DNA of 64,000 nucleotides from Crocodylus rhombifer (taxonomy: Eukaryota > Chordata > Crocodylia > Crocodylidae), in NCBI GenBank assembly GCA_038503035.1, contig JAVSML010000031.1, positions 886,146-950,145 of the forward strand. Reading direction: 5' to 3'. This document shows positions 33,276-44,886 of the stretch, piece by piece. A program made the position numbers and the translations under genes. The notes under the pieces are model-generated. The model ran no database searches, was not told the DNA's origin, and worked only from the letters and a program-made list of their open reading frames with translations. Within the stretch, counting starts at the first letter, position 1; every line of letters begins with the position of its first letter.

Positions 33276-36200
33276 TATCTGTTCAACCAATAAGCATTCT
33301 CTTGGTTTGCACTGATTGCTGTGCTTCTTCCGCCGAAGTCCTGCGGGAGCCATCTTGTTCACGCATCACCCTTTGCGTCTCCTCCCATCAATTCTGTGAG
33401 GTTTATGGGGTGGAAAGGGGTGTTTCAAGTGGCTGATCCCCAAATAGTTTTTCCTCTCTGCAATTATTAAAAATACATCAAGAACAAGAAAAGATCAGTC
33501 AGATCTTAACAGCGATCTCTCTCCAAACCACTCTAGGAACATCGCTCAGATGGGGTTGTTTCCTGGGGGTTGCAGGATGTTGTGATTAAAAACAAGCAGA
33601 ATGATCCCCATTATTCACTATGTCTGTTCTGTTATTAAAGAAAGTATGTTCCCATCCAAAGTCGAAGGCTATTTCTTCTTCAGGCCCATTCTTTTTTCTG
33701 AACTGTCTGGTTGCTGGTAGCTCACAGAACTGAACTCGAGGAGCTGTAGGGAGGACTGTAAAGTTAAGTGGAAAATAAGCAGAGGAAGAGAAGAGAGTTA
33801 AGTGTTTTTGAGGATAAAAGCAAGGAGAGAGTTGCATGTTCCATTCCATATAAAGGTTTTATAACCTCCCCGTCCCCACCATAACTTCCAGGAGGAGGCA
33901 AACTCACTTCATGCTTGGCTGGATTCAAATTCAGTTGCTTTTCATACTTTTATTGGCTCAGCAGCTTCATGGGCTGTTCAGAGTAACATCTTCAGTTCAT
34001 GAATATGTAGTCTCTTTAGAGCCGATGCAGCCTTCTTGTAATTGCCTCCCTTTTGGAGGTGGGAAATTCTCAGAGCACTTTTTGAATGTTAACTTCTTTT
34101 TATGCTGGCTATTTTCTGAGCTATCCCTTTAGTTTCACTGGGTTTAAATAGGAGAAGAAAGACTGTTTCAAATAAGTCCAAACAATCTTTACCTTTTCAT
34201 ATAAAAATCTTCCACCTCTTAGAATAGAATTGCTTCATTCTTATAGCAAGCCTTTCGACCTAAAGAGTCATTACAAAAGCCATTGTACTTTCTTCTGAAT
34301 GTTCACAAAGGTAGCTTTTGTCTTTCGGAGTAAGGAAGCTGTTTAAGCACTGCCAGATAATTAATTTCCCAATTAATATCAATTTTCAACACCAAGTTGG
34401 CTTCTTACCTTAGTTTTTGGTTGCAGCATGAAACGACCTTGGTATATCATATGTAATCCAACTCATTATTCCCATTACAAAGGAATGAGGAAGGCTTTTC
34501 TGTGGAGTTCTGTATAAGGAGGTACAATGCATCTCAGAAGCCGGATCATTTTTTTATTTCGTTTTTAAAGTAACCCCGGTTTACACCATTGAGAAAGAAT
34601 TGAGGTTAGACAGAAGCAGGCAGCATTTTCTGGTGCACAGTTGCCAGCCATCAGGGTGTTTTCTTAAGGCTAAAGGCAGGAAGGGTGGAAACAGGCATCA
34701 TCTGTGGGCCTCCATAAGGGTATTTATGATGACACAGCAGCCCAGCAAATAGATGTTCATGCCCCTTGTTGTACTGCAAATGCCCCGGATTTGTGGCTGG
34801 TAATGGATTTCTGCCACTATTTAGTGGCAGGCTTCTGTTTGCTTTAAGGCATGAGAGGATGGGCAGCCCAGAGCCACCTGTGCTCTCCGGCTGCTCTCGG
34901 GGCTTGCAAGGCCCGATCCTGTGCAGGGTTGGGCCCCTCAGGCGCCTCCCCGGCTTTCGCCACTAACAACAACCCAAGCATCACGCGCTCCGATTCTTTT
35001 AAAGTCAGGACTGCTCCTGGAGTGGAAATACCTTCTTAGGTTTCGAAGGGTTTCTTTGCTTGGAATAAAGATCAGGCATCTTGTTATTTGAAAGGACACT
35101 AATTGCTTTGAATTTTGACGGAATGGTCCCTAGCTTTCCACTTCGCTCTTTATCATACATTTGCAATTAAAGGCTCCCCCTTAAATAGTCCATATGATTC
35201 ACAAATACACGTTTTCCAAAACGTGGCTCCAAAGAAAGCAGTATAGAGAATGAAAGGAAGGAGGCATTATAACAGCTGCTTTTCAGAAGCTGTATAAACA
35301 CATATGGGTGTTTTGTGATGAAGGGTGTTATCGCCGCTGGTACTTGAGGTTTGCCCTTAGCTGTCAGACAGCAGAGACTTCCTGGAATGGATTTAGTCGG
35401 AATATCTCATTTAAAAAAAAAAAAGAGCAATCCAAAACATGAGTGTGTGATGTCATATTTGCAAAAGCACAGGCAGAAAAATAATCTGAAGCAGCTCTTA
35501 AAATTCAGCAAAGGCACAGATATGTTTGTACTCGCTTAACTCCATAGGAATAAATTACAACTGGGGCAGAGGAGGCATTTTTGCATCAGTAGTGAGGTTT
35601 TCTCACTATGAACATGAAATCATGGATTTTGCTGCCTTTCTAGCTGATATCTTCATCCAGCTCTTCCTTGCAGGCTGAGTTGCCAATGCTCTCCCTTCTG
35701 AGATTACTGTAGGACAACAGGCTGCTTAGTCGAAGATTATACATGGCTTTACTCTGCAGATAGTTCCAGGACAGAGTGGGCCTGCCTGTACTGGTGCTGT
35801 GTTCCCCAGAAAACATTGCCACCCAAAATCCACCATGGAGACATAGCTACCTTGGCAGGAAAGTAGTGTGAGGTATAATCATTTTATACTGGTAACACTG
35901 GAGGGTTTCCCAGTGTAACGACACACTTCCACAGACCATAGTGTCCTCGGGAATCTCTTGGGGTGAAAAAAACTTCCTTCTGATAGGGACAAAAGGCAAC
36001 GAAAGCCCATTTATTCCCCAACGGGTGCCTAAATATATGTCAAAGGGAATGTGCTATTACAATACGTACTCTCTTAGCATTTTGCATCAAGTAGGTAAAA
36101 GCTGGGTTTAATTCCCTCTGTGTATTGTGCAGCTCAGAGACAAGTGGAGAGGGGCGCTTAAAATGGATGATTAGTGTCTGCTGAAAAGCCATGACTGAGC

Positions 36201-36855
36201 TCATCGGAGAGAAGGGGCCTAAATGTCTCTGGTGTGGTGTCAGTTGAGTGGGAGGCATCCTGAGATAATGTTTAAATGTGTATGATGCTTGTTCTGTAGC
36301 TTCATAGTCTTGCATGGACATTGCATCCTTACAGACGCCTCGCCAACTTTTCCTTTCCATATCAGGAAAAAGATTTTCAGCAATACACTTGCAGGGAGGC
36401 AGACTAGCAGTGAGGCCTCAGTAGTTGTGTAAATTGCCCCAAGCTCAAATCCTCCTGAAATAGGTGTATCAGCAGCCATCGGGTCACTTAGGGCAGAGTG
36501 TAATTCTCTCAGCCTTTGGAGAGGCAATTTTTCAAGCCTGCTTTGGGCTACGCATTCTTCCGCTGTTGTTGGCACCGTGCTCAGTTGCTCCCGCACTCTT
36601 TGCACTACATCTTGTTGAGCCCCAGGGTATCTAACTCTTCCAAGCTTAGCCACAGCAGATGTGGAATAGCAGATACCGCACTGCTGCAGATCTCGTGGCT
36701 TTGCATGCGTAATGCTGAGGTTTTGTTGTGAATCACTGAAGATGATTCTCAAACTGTAATGCATCCCTTTTTCTTTGCTGCCCAAATAAAATGAAAGCCA
36801 TGCACCACAAAGCCCTCTGACTGGCTGCCACGGAATTTGGCACTCTGGGTATCAT
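33276..36855. other. 3.6 kb of unique non-coding sequence
   Basis: This is the longest stretch without a recognised repeat in the middle of the window. The minus strand carries a 181-codon frame at 36240-36785 with no known domain. Nothing supports a gene beyond that open frame. Confidence 0.35.
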
Positions 36856-37350
36856 CTCATAGATTCATAGATTCATAGATGCTAGGGTCGGAAGGGNNNN
36901 NNNNNNNNNNNNNNNNNNNNNNNNNNNNNNNNNNNNNNNNNNNNNNNNNNNNNNNNNNNNNNNNNNNNNNNNNNNNNNNNNNNNNNNNNNNNNNNNNNNN
37001 NNNNNNNNNNNNNNNNNNNNNNNNNNNNNNNNNNNNNNNNNNNNNNNNNNNNNNNNNNNNNNNNNNNNNNNNNNNNNNNNNNNNNNNNNNNNNNNNNNNN
37101 NNNNNNNNNNNNNNNNNNNNNNNNNNNNNNNNNNNNNNNNNNNNNNNNNNNNNNNNNNNNNNNNNNNNNNNNNNNNNNNNNNNNNNNNNNNNNNNNNNNN
37201 NNNNNNNNNNNNNNNNNNNNNNNNNNNNNNNNNNNNNNNNNNNNNNNNNNNNNNNNNNNNNNNNNNNNNNNNNNNNNNNNNNNNNNNNNNNNNNNNTGAT
37301 GCACGATAAAGTGCCATTGGCTTTTCTGATGGTTTCGTCACATGGCTGTC
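36856..37350 (-). mobile_element. CR1 3' end containing an assembly gap
   Basis: The left edge carries a triple tail TCATAGATTCATAGATTCAT and GCTAGGGTCGGAAGGG, the minus-strand CR1 3' end. The right edge (TGATGCACGATAAAGTGCC, 37297-37350) encodes the CR1 segment near KANGTLSCI on the minus strand. The part between is unknown sequence. The size of the missing CR1 segment is roughly what 400 bases would hold. Confidence 0.8.
36897..37296. other. Assembly gap (400 N)
   Basis: Exactly 400 undetermined bases. Reading frames that cross it are meaningless. Confidence 1.
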
Positions 37351-37854
37351 TGTCATTGGGGGGCGGGGGGGATTCGCATGCACCTGTTTGAGATATTCTC
37401 CAAGTATCTTCGTGGCCAGTAGATTCATGCACAAACTGAATCCCACAGAAGCGTTTGTTCTGTGCCTATTAAAGAGAACCAAGAGGAAAAGAAATGACTG
37501 TCCCTATAATCTCAAATCCTATCAGTGTAGTAAAGATCTGACTATCTTATAATTAGTGAGGAAACAGCCACTTTGGATAGAATCAGAGTTGAGCCAGATT
37601 TGTCTCAAACTTTGCATCAACTGGCTTTTTGAAGTCTCAGAAATATGTTTTAGTCTATTATGAATATTGATATTAAAAGTATGAAATATTCTTTTGCTAT
37701 CAGGGCATGGCACTTAAGTTCTTTTTTTTTATTGCTTGATAACAGATTACTAGGAAATGAGGTTTTTGCTCTTCCTCAAACTATTTGCAAACTCAGTCAA
37801 ATTCAGCAAACAGCTTCAGCATCATTTTGGAGCTAGAATCAGAAAAGTAGTTAA

Positions 37855-37965
37855 AATACTCACTGTACACCCAGGGGAAACTAGGTTCAACACTGTCCTC
37901 TGCCTAAGGGGACTTGAATCCACGTCCCTCTTCCCTGGAGTGTCCTAACCACCAGGTTATAGAGG
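37855..37965 (+). mobile_element. tRNA-related SINE-like fragment
   Basis: CTAGGTTCAACACTG resembles a tRNA B box, and is followed by GGGGACTTGAATCCACGTCC and AGTGTCCTAACCACCAGGTT. This is the pattern of an amniote tRNA-like repeat. A related fragment lies at 52930-53070. Confidence 0.5.
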
Positions 37966-38311
37966 AGAAAACACTCCATCTCTCATGTAAAGCCTGTTCC
38001 ACTTTGCATAACCGATTGCATGTTCACTGGTGCAAGGAACAAAACCCTAGTTTCCCACCCTCCCGGTGACTATCTTAACCACAGGTCGCGCTCACTTAGG
38101 CTTTGTCTCAATGAATATTTAAGTATGGTATACGCAGCAGAACAGCTCTAACAGGGGAGTAAGCCAACTCTGTGAGCGCCTGCACCACAAGACCATTGTT
38201 TATTCAAAAGAGAAGGGATTCCCTTATCTTCTGTATTAGCTCCCCTCCTAGCAGGATAGAAACCTGATTATTACAGTACTCAGAAGAAATTAGCCATAAG
38301 GGGATATGTTG
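37966..38311. other. Unique non-coding sequence
   Basis: No repeat or gene was recognised. Confidence 0.3.
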
Positions 38312-38550
38312 TGAGAGGCAAGGGTTTTTGTGGGTGATACCTTTTTTTCGGACCAACTGCACATTTGGGATAATGCTAGACTAGCTTTTGAATGCAAGGT
38401 ATTCATCAGGCAACGTGATGAAGAATGCCTTGCATTCAAAAACTTGTCCAGCATTATCCCAACCATACAGTTGGGCCAATAAAAGATGCCATCCACAAAA
38501 AACCTTGCCTCTCAAATAATTCCTGGACTATCATGGCTTCAACACTACCT
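38312..38550. mobile_element. Palindromic foldback repeat
   Basis: The left arm (38312-38410) and right arm (38414-38514) are inverted copies of one sequence: TGAGAGGCAAGG, ACCAACTG, GGGATAATGCT and GAATGCAAGG occur in both, in opposite orientation. The right arm continues to about 38550 into the repeat head (GCCATGATAGTCCAGG on the minus strand). The loop is only a few bases, so the single strand could form a hairpin of roughly 100 bp with mismatches. Confidence 0.82.
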
Positions 38551-38699
38551 TAAGGGGAAAAACACTTAACTATATCACTCATTCACACCATGATGGCATC
38601 TAACTTTGCATTGTCGATAAATATGTGAAAAAAGCAGGAGACAGAAGGCTATGATTTTAGCACAGTTTTTCTGGCTACACTTGCAGATTCTTTCATTCC

Positions 38700-38925
38700 T
38701 TCTTTTTCACTCTCTCTCTTTCTCTTCCCCCTCCTCGTTTTATATATATATTTACCATTTGAACCTGGAATTCAAAAACCAGGGGTGCCAGAAGATTATT
38801 TTTTGTTAGACAGCTAGATGCAAAAATAGTTATAAGTGTGTGTGTGCACGTGCACAAGCAGATTATATATGTGTATACACACACACACGCATACACTTGT
38901 GTGCGTGCATATATATATAATGCTC
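38700..38925. repeat. Compound microsatellite cluster
   Basis: Includes a TTTC/TCTC tract (38700-38728), (TA)n at about 38741-38751, a GT/GC alternating run (38835-38856), and a TATATGTGTATACACACACAC run into CGCATACACTTGTG and ATATATATATA (38863-38920). Confidence 0.85.
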
Positions 38926-39664
38926 TGGCCTTCTTATTTTCATGCTTCTAGATTCAAATGTCAATTTTAGTAGGATTGCCTTTTGTTAGACTTTCACTGC
39001 ACAGAAGCCACTCTTTTAATCCTTCTCTAAAACACACCCGCAACCACTTTTGGTGGACTTTAAGTATAAAAAGCAAGTCCTTGGTTGATAGGGGTATGAT
39101 TTCAGTGAAGGATGAGAACAGCGATTGTTTCTGTTTCAGAAAGGAATGAAATAGCCTGCACTTAACAAGGTTTCACTTTCTTGTAATGGAAGAACCTGAA
39201 ACAACTGGCAGCCAGAACCTGGAGCTTGTATGCACACATATGCACACGCACACCTGGAGACCTCTGTTGGAAGTAGGCAGTCTTGCACTAGAGCTGTGCA
39301 AATTTATTGCAGAGATCAGTACTGCTGGTTTAAAGCAGTTATTACAAAACACTGGGCTTTAGTATTTTTTGCTGGTTAGTGTCTTCGTTGATGCTCCCCT
39401 TCTGCATTTGATTTATGAGTATTCTTGTTTCCCTTTTCATTAGCTGTTTGCAATAAAAAGAAGTAAAGGGTGGGCTCTGGCTCCTGTCCTCTTATAAACT
39501 GAACAACTAAGAGTGTGGTTGCTCCATTCCCATAGAAAGAGAGAAGAGCCCTGAAGTGTCCATCCTTACTTTGCTCTGACTTTTACGTGTGTGTATCTGA
39601 TAAGCTGTATGTGCATACAGTAGACACATACAGTAGAAAATAACTTATCTGGCATCAAGTAAAT
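38926..39664. other. Unique non-coding sequence
   Basis: It includes a short run CATATGCACACGCACACC near 39237. No gene or repeat family was recognised. Confidence 0.3.
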
Positions 39665-40630
39665 AGACTTATAGATTTCATAGAGTTTCATAGACATTAG
39701 GGGCTGGAAGGGACTTCATGAGATCATCGAGTCATTGAGTCCAGCCCCCTGCCAGAGGCAGGAAGTCTGCTGGGGTCAAATGATATCAGCAAGATAAGCA
39801 TCCCCATGCCTTTTGAATGAATCCAGAGTACGTGCTTGCACCACCTCAGGGGGTGAGGGGCTGGGGGGTGTCTATTCCAGACCCTGGACACTCAGACCAT
39901 AAAGAAGTTTTTCCTTATGTCCAGTCTAAATCGGCCTTCCAGAAGTCTGTGGCTGTTAGATCATGTTATCCCTTGAGGAGCCCTGCTGAACAGCTGTTCT
40001 CCCAGATCCTGATGCACCCCCCTTATATACTTACAGGCTGTCACCAGGTCCCCCTTGAGACTTTATCTTCTCCAGGCTGAAGAGTCCCATGCCCCCAACC
40101 TCTCCTTGTAAGGCTTGCTCTCTTGGCCTTTGATCACGCGGGTGGCTCTCCTTTGGACTCTCTCAAGCTTATCCACATCTCTCCTGAAGAGGGGAGCCCA
40201 AAACTGGACGCAGTACTTCAGCTACGGTTTCACAAAGGCTGAGGAAAGTGAGAGGACAACACCCCTGGTTTTGCTTGGTGGATGCATGCCAGAGTTTGGT
40301 TCACTTTGCTAGTGATGGCATCGCATCAGTGGCTCATGTTCATCTTGTGGTCAATCAAGACCCCCAAGTCTCTTTTGGTTGTGGTGCTAGCAGGCATAAC
40401 ACTGCCAAACCTAACACTGCCAACCACCTTGCGAGCCTGTCCAAGTCGGCCTGTGTCCTCAGCCTGTCCTCCAGTGCCACTGCCTTCCCCCATAGTTTAG
40501 TGTCATCTGTGAACTTTGCCAATCTGCATCTGATGCCCGAATCCAGGTCATTAATGAAGATGTTGAAGAGTACTGGCCTGAGTACTGAGCCCTGAGGGAC
40601 ACCACTGGTCACCTTGCTTTATGTTGATTT
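39665..40630 (-). mobile_element. CR1 LINE, 3' half
   Basis: The tail ATAGATTTCATAGAGTTTCA (39670s) is followed on the minus strand by CR1 C-terminal remains and, at 40612-40355, TSGVPQGSVLRPVLFNIFIN, then DLDSGIRCRLAKFTDDTKLWGK, where FTDD stands for FADD. Several frameshifts separate the parts. It is 5'-truncated just upstream of the palm. Confidence 0.94.
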
Positions 40631-41600
40631 GCTCCCATCAACTAATACTCCACTCCTTAAAATCATTCCCTAACCTTTCTCTAACAACCATGCCCAAGAA
40701 CATAAGGGTAGAGTTTTCCACAGTGCCAAAGTGATTTAGGAGCTTAAGTCCTATTGAAAGTTTATGCTTCTAAGTCATTTAGACACTTTTGAAACTCTTA
40801 GCTTGTATGAATAGGTTTGCCTTTACGTCACATAGCAAGCATGAACAGGCGCAGCCGCTGGTAGACATGCAAGGACCCTCAACCAGGACCATGCTGATGA
40901 TGAGACCATGCTGGTTCCACTCCCCGATGATTAAACTGAGAGTCGTTTCAAAGCATCTCAGCATACCTTGGGTAGAGTACCAAGTTAAGGGTACATGGGG
41001 TTGCCAGATTGTCAGTCATCCCTTGTGATGTCTGCCCATGTAGCAGCTCTGATGTGCGTTCCCATGGCAGATCCTGTGCATCCAAGCTGGGCATTTCAAG
41101 TGGCCTCATTCACAACTAGAGGCCACAATAAGTTGCTCTGGCATCTGCGCCGCATGTTACCAAACAACTGTGCAGCCTCTTTGTTTCGTTTCTCCTTGCT
41201 CCCCTCCTGCAGCACAGTGACAAAGGAGCAGTCAAGAGGAGGAAGAGGTAGTGGCAGTAGCAGTAGCAGTGGCCTCCTGTCACAAAGATGATGGTCTTGT
41301 ACTGATACCACAGCTTGCTTCCAGCCACAGCTCTCCGGCTTTCTCTCCAGCTCTTCACCCCCTGTAAGACCTTCATGCCTCATCTCAGCTCTCTCAGGCA
41401 CACCTGACCCTCTCTTATACCCCAGATATCTCCAAGTGGGCCTCTCTTTTCACCCAATATCCTCACTCAAATTCCCAGCTCACAAAACATAAGCAAGTGG
41501 TCAGTAAATATGTACATCATCTACCTTGCCTTGACATTTGGGGAGTATGTGAGTCGTAATGGTTCATATTGAAGTAGTCAGTGCCACTGTCTTTGAGTTT
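40631..41600. other. Unique sequence with a short AGTAGC repeat
   Basis: A GGCAGTAGCAGTAGCAGTGG run lies at about 41251-41271. No gene was recognised; two overlapping minus-strand frames at 41096-41401 follow this low-complexity stretch. Confidence 0.3.
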
Positions 41601-41723
41601 GTCCACGCTAGGAGTTATAATATGTTTTACAACCAGCTTGGCTGAACTGGTGCTACAGTGGCTTCATCTCTAATACGGCTAAGCCAAGCTGGTTGCTGAA
41701 AATGGTTATTCGCCAGGGCAGAC
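41601..41723. mobile_element. Short MITE with long inverted repeats
   Basis: AACCAGCTTGGCT (41631-41643) is exactly complementary to 41682-41694. The outer arms are also related: GTCCACGCTAGGAGTTATAA against GTCTGCCCTGGCGAATAACC read from the other end. The superfamily is not clear and no target duplication was identified. Confidence 0.6.
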
Positions 41724-41811
41724 GAGACCTTTGTTCCCTTGGTCTTCCGTTTGCCTGGCGGACTCTCTACCCTTACATTTTTCCATGTGTGTTTTCTTCA
41801 TAGTAAGAATG

Positions 41812-41846
41812 AACTTAGACCAACACGGCTACAAGCTATACCCCTT
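41812..41846 (-). mobile_element. Foldback repeat head fragment
   Basis: ACTTAGACCAACACGGCTAC followed by AAGCTATACCCC is the reverse complement of the repeat head at 54968-55000 (GGTATAGGTTGTAGCTGTGT, GGTCTAAGG). Confidence 0.7.
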
Positions 41847-43112
41847 CTTCATAGTACCTTTTTTCTGCTGCTGAGAACTAGCAGGCTTCTTGTGGAGGCA
41901 CATCAGTCAGCTAGAAGAATGGCTGAGAAACAAGCATTCCCCCTCCCAGTCATCCTCCTTCTCTTCCTACTCCTTCTCCTATCACCTGCAGGCATGTGGA
42001 AGGAGACTGGGATTTGAACCCAAACTTAATGCACAGCTACCGCAGGACCTACATGGTGTTTGTAGGAAGTCGTGTAATGTGGGGTGGGCAAATGGCTCAT
42101 GCATCCTAGGTGCCACTTAAGAAAAGGGGCACTAGAAGGATGGGGGGTGCTTCACCCTAGGGCTTTGACCTGCCTCCTTTTGCCTGTACTTTCTGGCTCA
42201 AAGAAGCAGCCGCCCCAGGCACAGTGTGTAACAGAGTGCAAGGAATCATAGCTTTATAGACCACCAATAGAGTTTGCAGCCACCATCAGAAAAATTGACC
42301 CCATTTTTGGCTGCTGAAATCAGCATTTTTTACCTTGTGGATATGGGCTTCAGCATCAAAAAAAAAAAGAGGCGACAGCTGCCCATCACAGCATAGTCAT
42401 ATGCATAACTGGCTTATCAATACAGCTGAAAGAGCCCATCCTCTACCCAGCCTACCTGCAAGTGCTTCTAAACAAAATCAGCTAGAGGATTAGGCCCTGC
42501 ACTGTCATTCAGACATCACCAAATCTCCCTTGAAACTGTGTTTGAAAAATGTAGGCTTGTCAGTGGCATTTTGTCATCCTATCTCTGGATTCCCAAGTAA
42601 AACATTCAAAGCTGTGATTTTGCTTTCTGTCATATTTTTAAAACTCCTTTTGATGTTCCATGAGCTTTTCACTCTTCTTTCTCTCATTTTTCTAAGTACT
42701 GGGAAAAGAAAGTTAATTTATTTAATTTTGGTTTCCAAAAAAAAAAAAAAAAATCATATTTTCCGAGATCCTCTTGCTTCTATTTTCCCTACTGCTAATT
42801 TTACTCTTGACATTCAGCCTGCCCAACAAGTCCTGACATGACACTTGATAAAATTTTTATCCCATCAAAGCCTTGCTGCTCGCATTGCCCAGTGCTTCCA
42901 GCTTTTGCATTTGCCTTCCATTCATATGTCTAAATCAGTGGGGTGTCCTTATCATCAAATAGCCCTCCTGCTTGATATAAAGGGCACAAAGTTAATGAAA
43001 TGCGCATTAAAACTGCATCAGCATTCAGTGAGATTACTAGGACTTGTTCTAGGTTTGGGGTTAGTTTCAACATTTTTTAAACTCCCTGCATCCAGATTCT
43101 GAGTCAGCAGGA
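41847..43112. other. Unique sequence with poly(A) tract
   Basis: A run of about 18 A lies at 42737-42754 and may be a retroposon tail whose body is not recognisable. A polypyrimidine stretch at 41943-41988 ends in CACCTGCAG, acceptor-like, but no coding follows. Confidence 0.3.
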
Positions 43113-43358
43113 GTGAATGCAAGGGAGATTTAAGTTGGATATTAGGAAAAACTTTCTCACTAGGAGGGTGGTGAAGCAGTACAACAGGTTACTCAGAGCG
43201 GTGGTGGAGTCTTCATTCTTGGAGGTTTTTAAGGCCTGGCTTGACAAAGTCCTGGTTGGGATAATATAGTTGGGGCTGGCCCTCCTTGGAGCAGGGAGTT
43301 GGACTAGATGTGGCCTCCAAAGGTCCCTCCCAACCCATATTTTCTATGTTTCTATGAG
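43113..43358 (+). mobile_element. CR1 3' end fragment
   Basis: TTAAGTTGGATATTAGGAAA, CTTTCTCACTAGGAGGGTGG, TTGGAGGTTTTTAAGGCCTG and TTGGACTAGATGTGGCCTCC followed by the tail TTTTCTATGTTTCTATGA. This is a CR1 subfamily whose 3' UTR also resembles that at 61172-61365. Confidence 0.85.
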
Positions 43359-44639
43359 AGTGTGGTTGAACCTTTCAGGGAAGGAGAGTTTTTCAGAAGA
43401 GAGATCTGCGGTACTTTTCTAAAGGAAAAGCCAACAATTGACTTTATTTCCTTGTTATTTTCTTTGCATCTATCCCTTTCTTTCTCCCACTTGAATTCCT
43501 TTAGATGTATATGATGCCAGAGGGGTATGATATCTCTGCAGGGAGAGCTTGTAATGTTGGCACATACAGTCTGGACCTCTGGCAGCTGCAAATCTCCGTC
43601 AGCCTTTTCCTAGCCATAGGCTGGAGCGTGTTAAGTGGTAGAAGCATTGCCTGTTCGCACTTCTCCAGCAAGTCAGCAGAGGCATTTGGGGAAAGGGACT
43701 AAAGAGCCATTTTCACGTGAACTCAGCTCCTGGTGATAAAGAAAGGAAGGTGGGCACATTATTAAAGCATCCAGTGGGGTTTTAAACTGTGACTTTTGTC
43801 AGTTGAGCATTTGGATCATAGATTTTAGGGCCTGCTGCCTTATGAAGTTGCTGCTGGCCAGATATAGTTGAGGGGGAAGACATTCCTCACTAAGGAGTCC
43901 TTTCTCCCCTCTTCCAGCACTGCTGCTATCTCTAGAGCCGCTAAGGATAGAGCTATTTAGAGTTGTCCCTGAGAGCAGGTCTTCGCCACCTGAGCCAGTC
44001 CTCCCTGTAGGGTTGGCTACATCTTGGGGTGGTCACACCTGGATGCGGTTGCAGGCCAGACAAAAGGAGAGACAAGTAACAGGCACACCGATCCCTAAAC
44101 GGGCTCCCTCCACTCAAGCCCTTCAAGGAACCAGTCTGCCCACTTCTTATCTCACCTCCTATATTTGGCTCTGATATAGACAATAGTGACAAGAAGTGGA
44201 GTAGAGAAGGTGCTAGCAGACTTCCTGTACTTGCAGCCCTTAGTCTGAGCCACCTCTGAACACCGGTGCAGGAGTTTAGCCACATTAGGGGAAGCTAAGG
44301 CTCAGGCTTATGTGCCCAGGAAGATTTTCAGGTCTATACAGGATTGCTGCTGGGACCATGTCACAAAGTTTTAAATGTAGATGGGTGGTGGGTTCATGGG
44401 CTAGGAGCCCTAGTTGTCTGTGTAGACATACCGTCAAGGTGAGGCGCAGGCACCCCTGACAAATGGAGGTAAAGAAGACTCCCGAAGGAAGGCAACCATA
44501 TGCAGGTACCAATTTATCTGTCCGCAGACATTGGTTCCTGCACAGAGGGTGAAGTCCAGCAGCTGTACATGCCTGAATGTCCTTGAGTTATCTTCAGCAC
44601 ACCTACAGATACACCTGGGCTCTGGATAATTTAATGATG
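43359..44639. other. Unique non-coding sequence
   Basis: No repeat or gene was recognised. Minus-strand frames of up to 152 codons near 44434-44892 overlap the GC-rich repeat below and have no domain. Confidence 0.3.
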
Positions 44640-44705
44640 GCATTAGGCAGTAGTCAAGGTCTGGGTTCAATGTTTTGCCTGGCTTCTCACTTGATATTGG
44701 GCAAC
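44640..44705 (+). mobile_element. MIR-like SINE fragment
   Basis: GCATTAGGCAGTAGTCAAGG, TCTGGGTTCAATGTTTTGCC and TGATATTGGGCAA follow the order of the MIR tRNA-related part (B-box-like GGTTCAATG) and core. It is short and diverged. Confidence 0.5.
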
Positions 44706-44720
44706 AGTGCCACAGCAACA

Positions 44721-44886
44721 AAGTTTGGCACCCAAGGCGAAGCCCGCAGCTGCAGCCCGCCCTTACCTCATGCACACATCCAGAGGGCACCCCCCCCCCC
44801 GTGCTTGTCCAGGGGTGCACACAGCAGAAGGAGCTGCCCTCCTCCCACCCCTGTGCCCCCCAAGTGAGCCGTTCACGGCTCCATTT
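44721..44886. mobile_element. GC-rich DNA transposon fragment, second copy
   Basis: It is homologous to 3703-3954: AAGTTTGGCACCCAAGGCGA, AGCCCGCAGCTGCAGCCCGC and a final GTGAGCCGTTCACGGCTCC. The right half of the element is missing. An internal run of about 10 C lies near 44790. Confidence 0.6.

Noticed and set aside
36240..36785. 181-codon open frame on the minus strand
   Set aside because: No recognisable domain, no neighbouring splice or promoter signals. About one frame of this length is expected by chance in 64 kb with six frames.
36865..37482. Frames of about 140-205 codons crossing undetermined bases
   Set aside because: They are artefacts of reading through the 400-N gap.
41921..42017. 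Leucine-rich, signal-peptide-like start MAEKQAFPLPVILLLFLLLL
   Set aside because: The leucine run is produced by a CT-rich tract that looks like a polypyrimidine region, and the frame stops soon after without further coding. Not convincing as a gene start.
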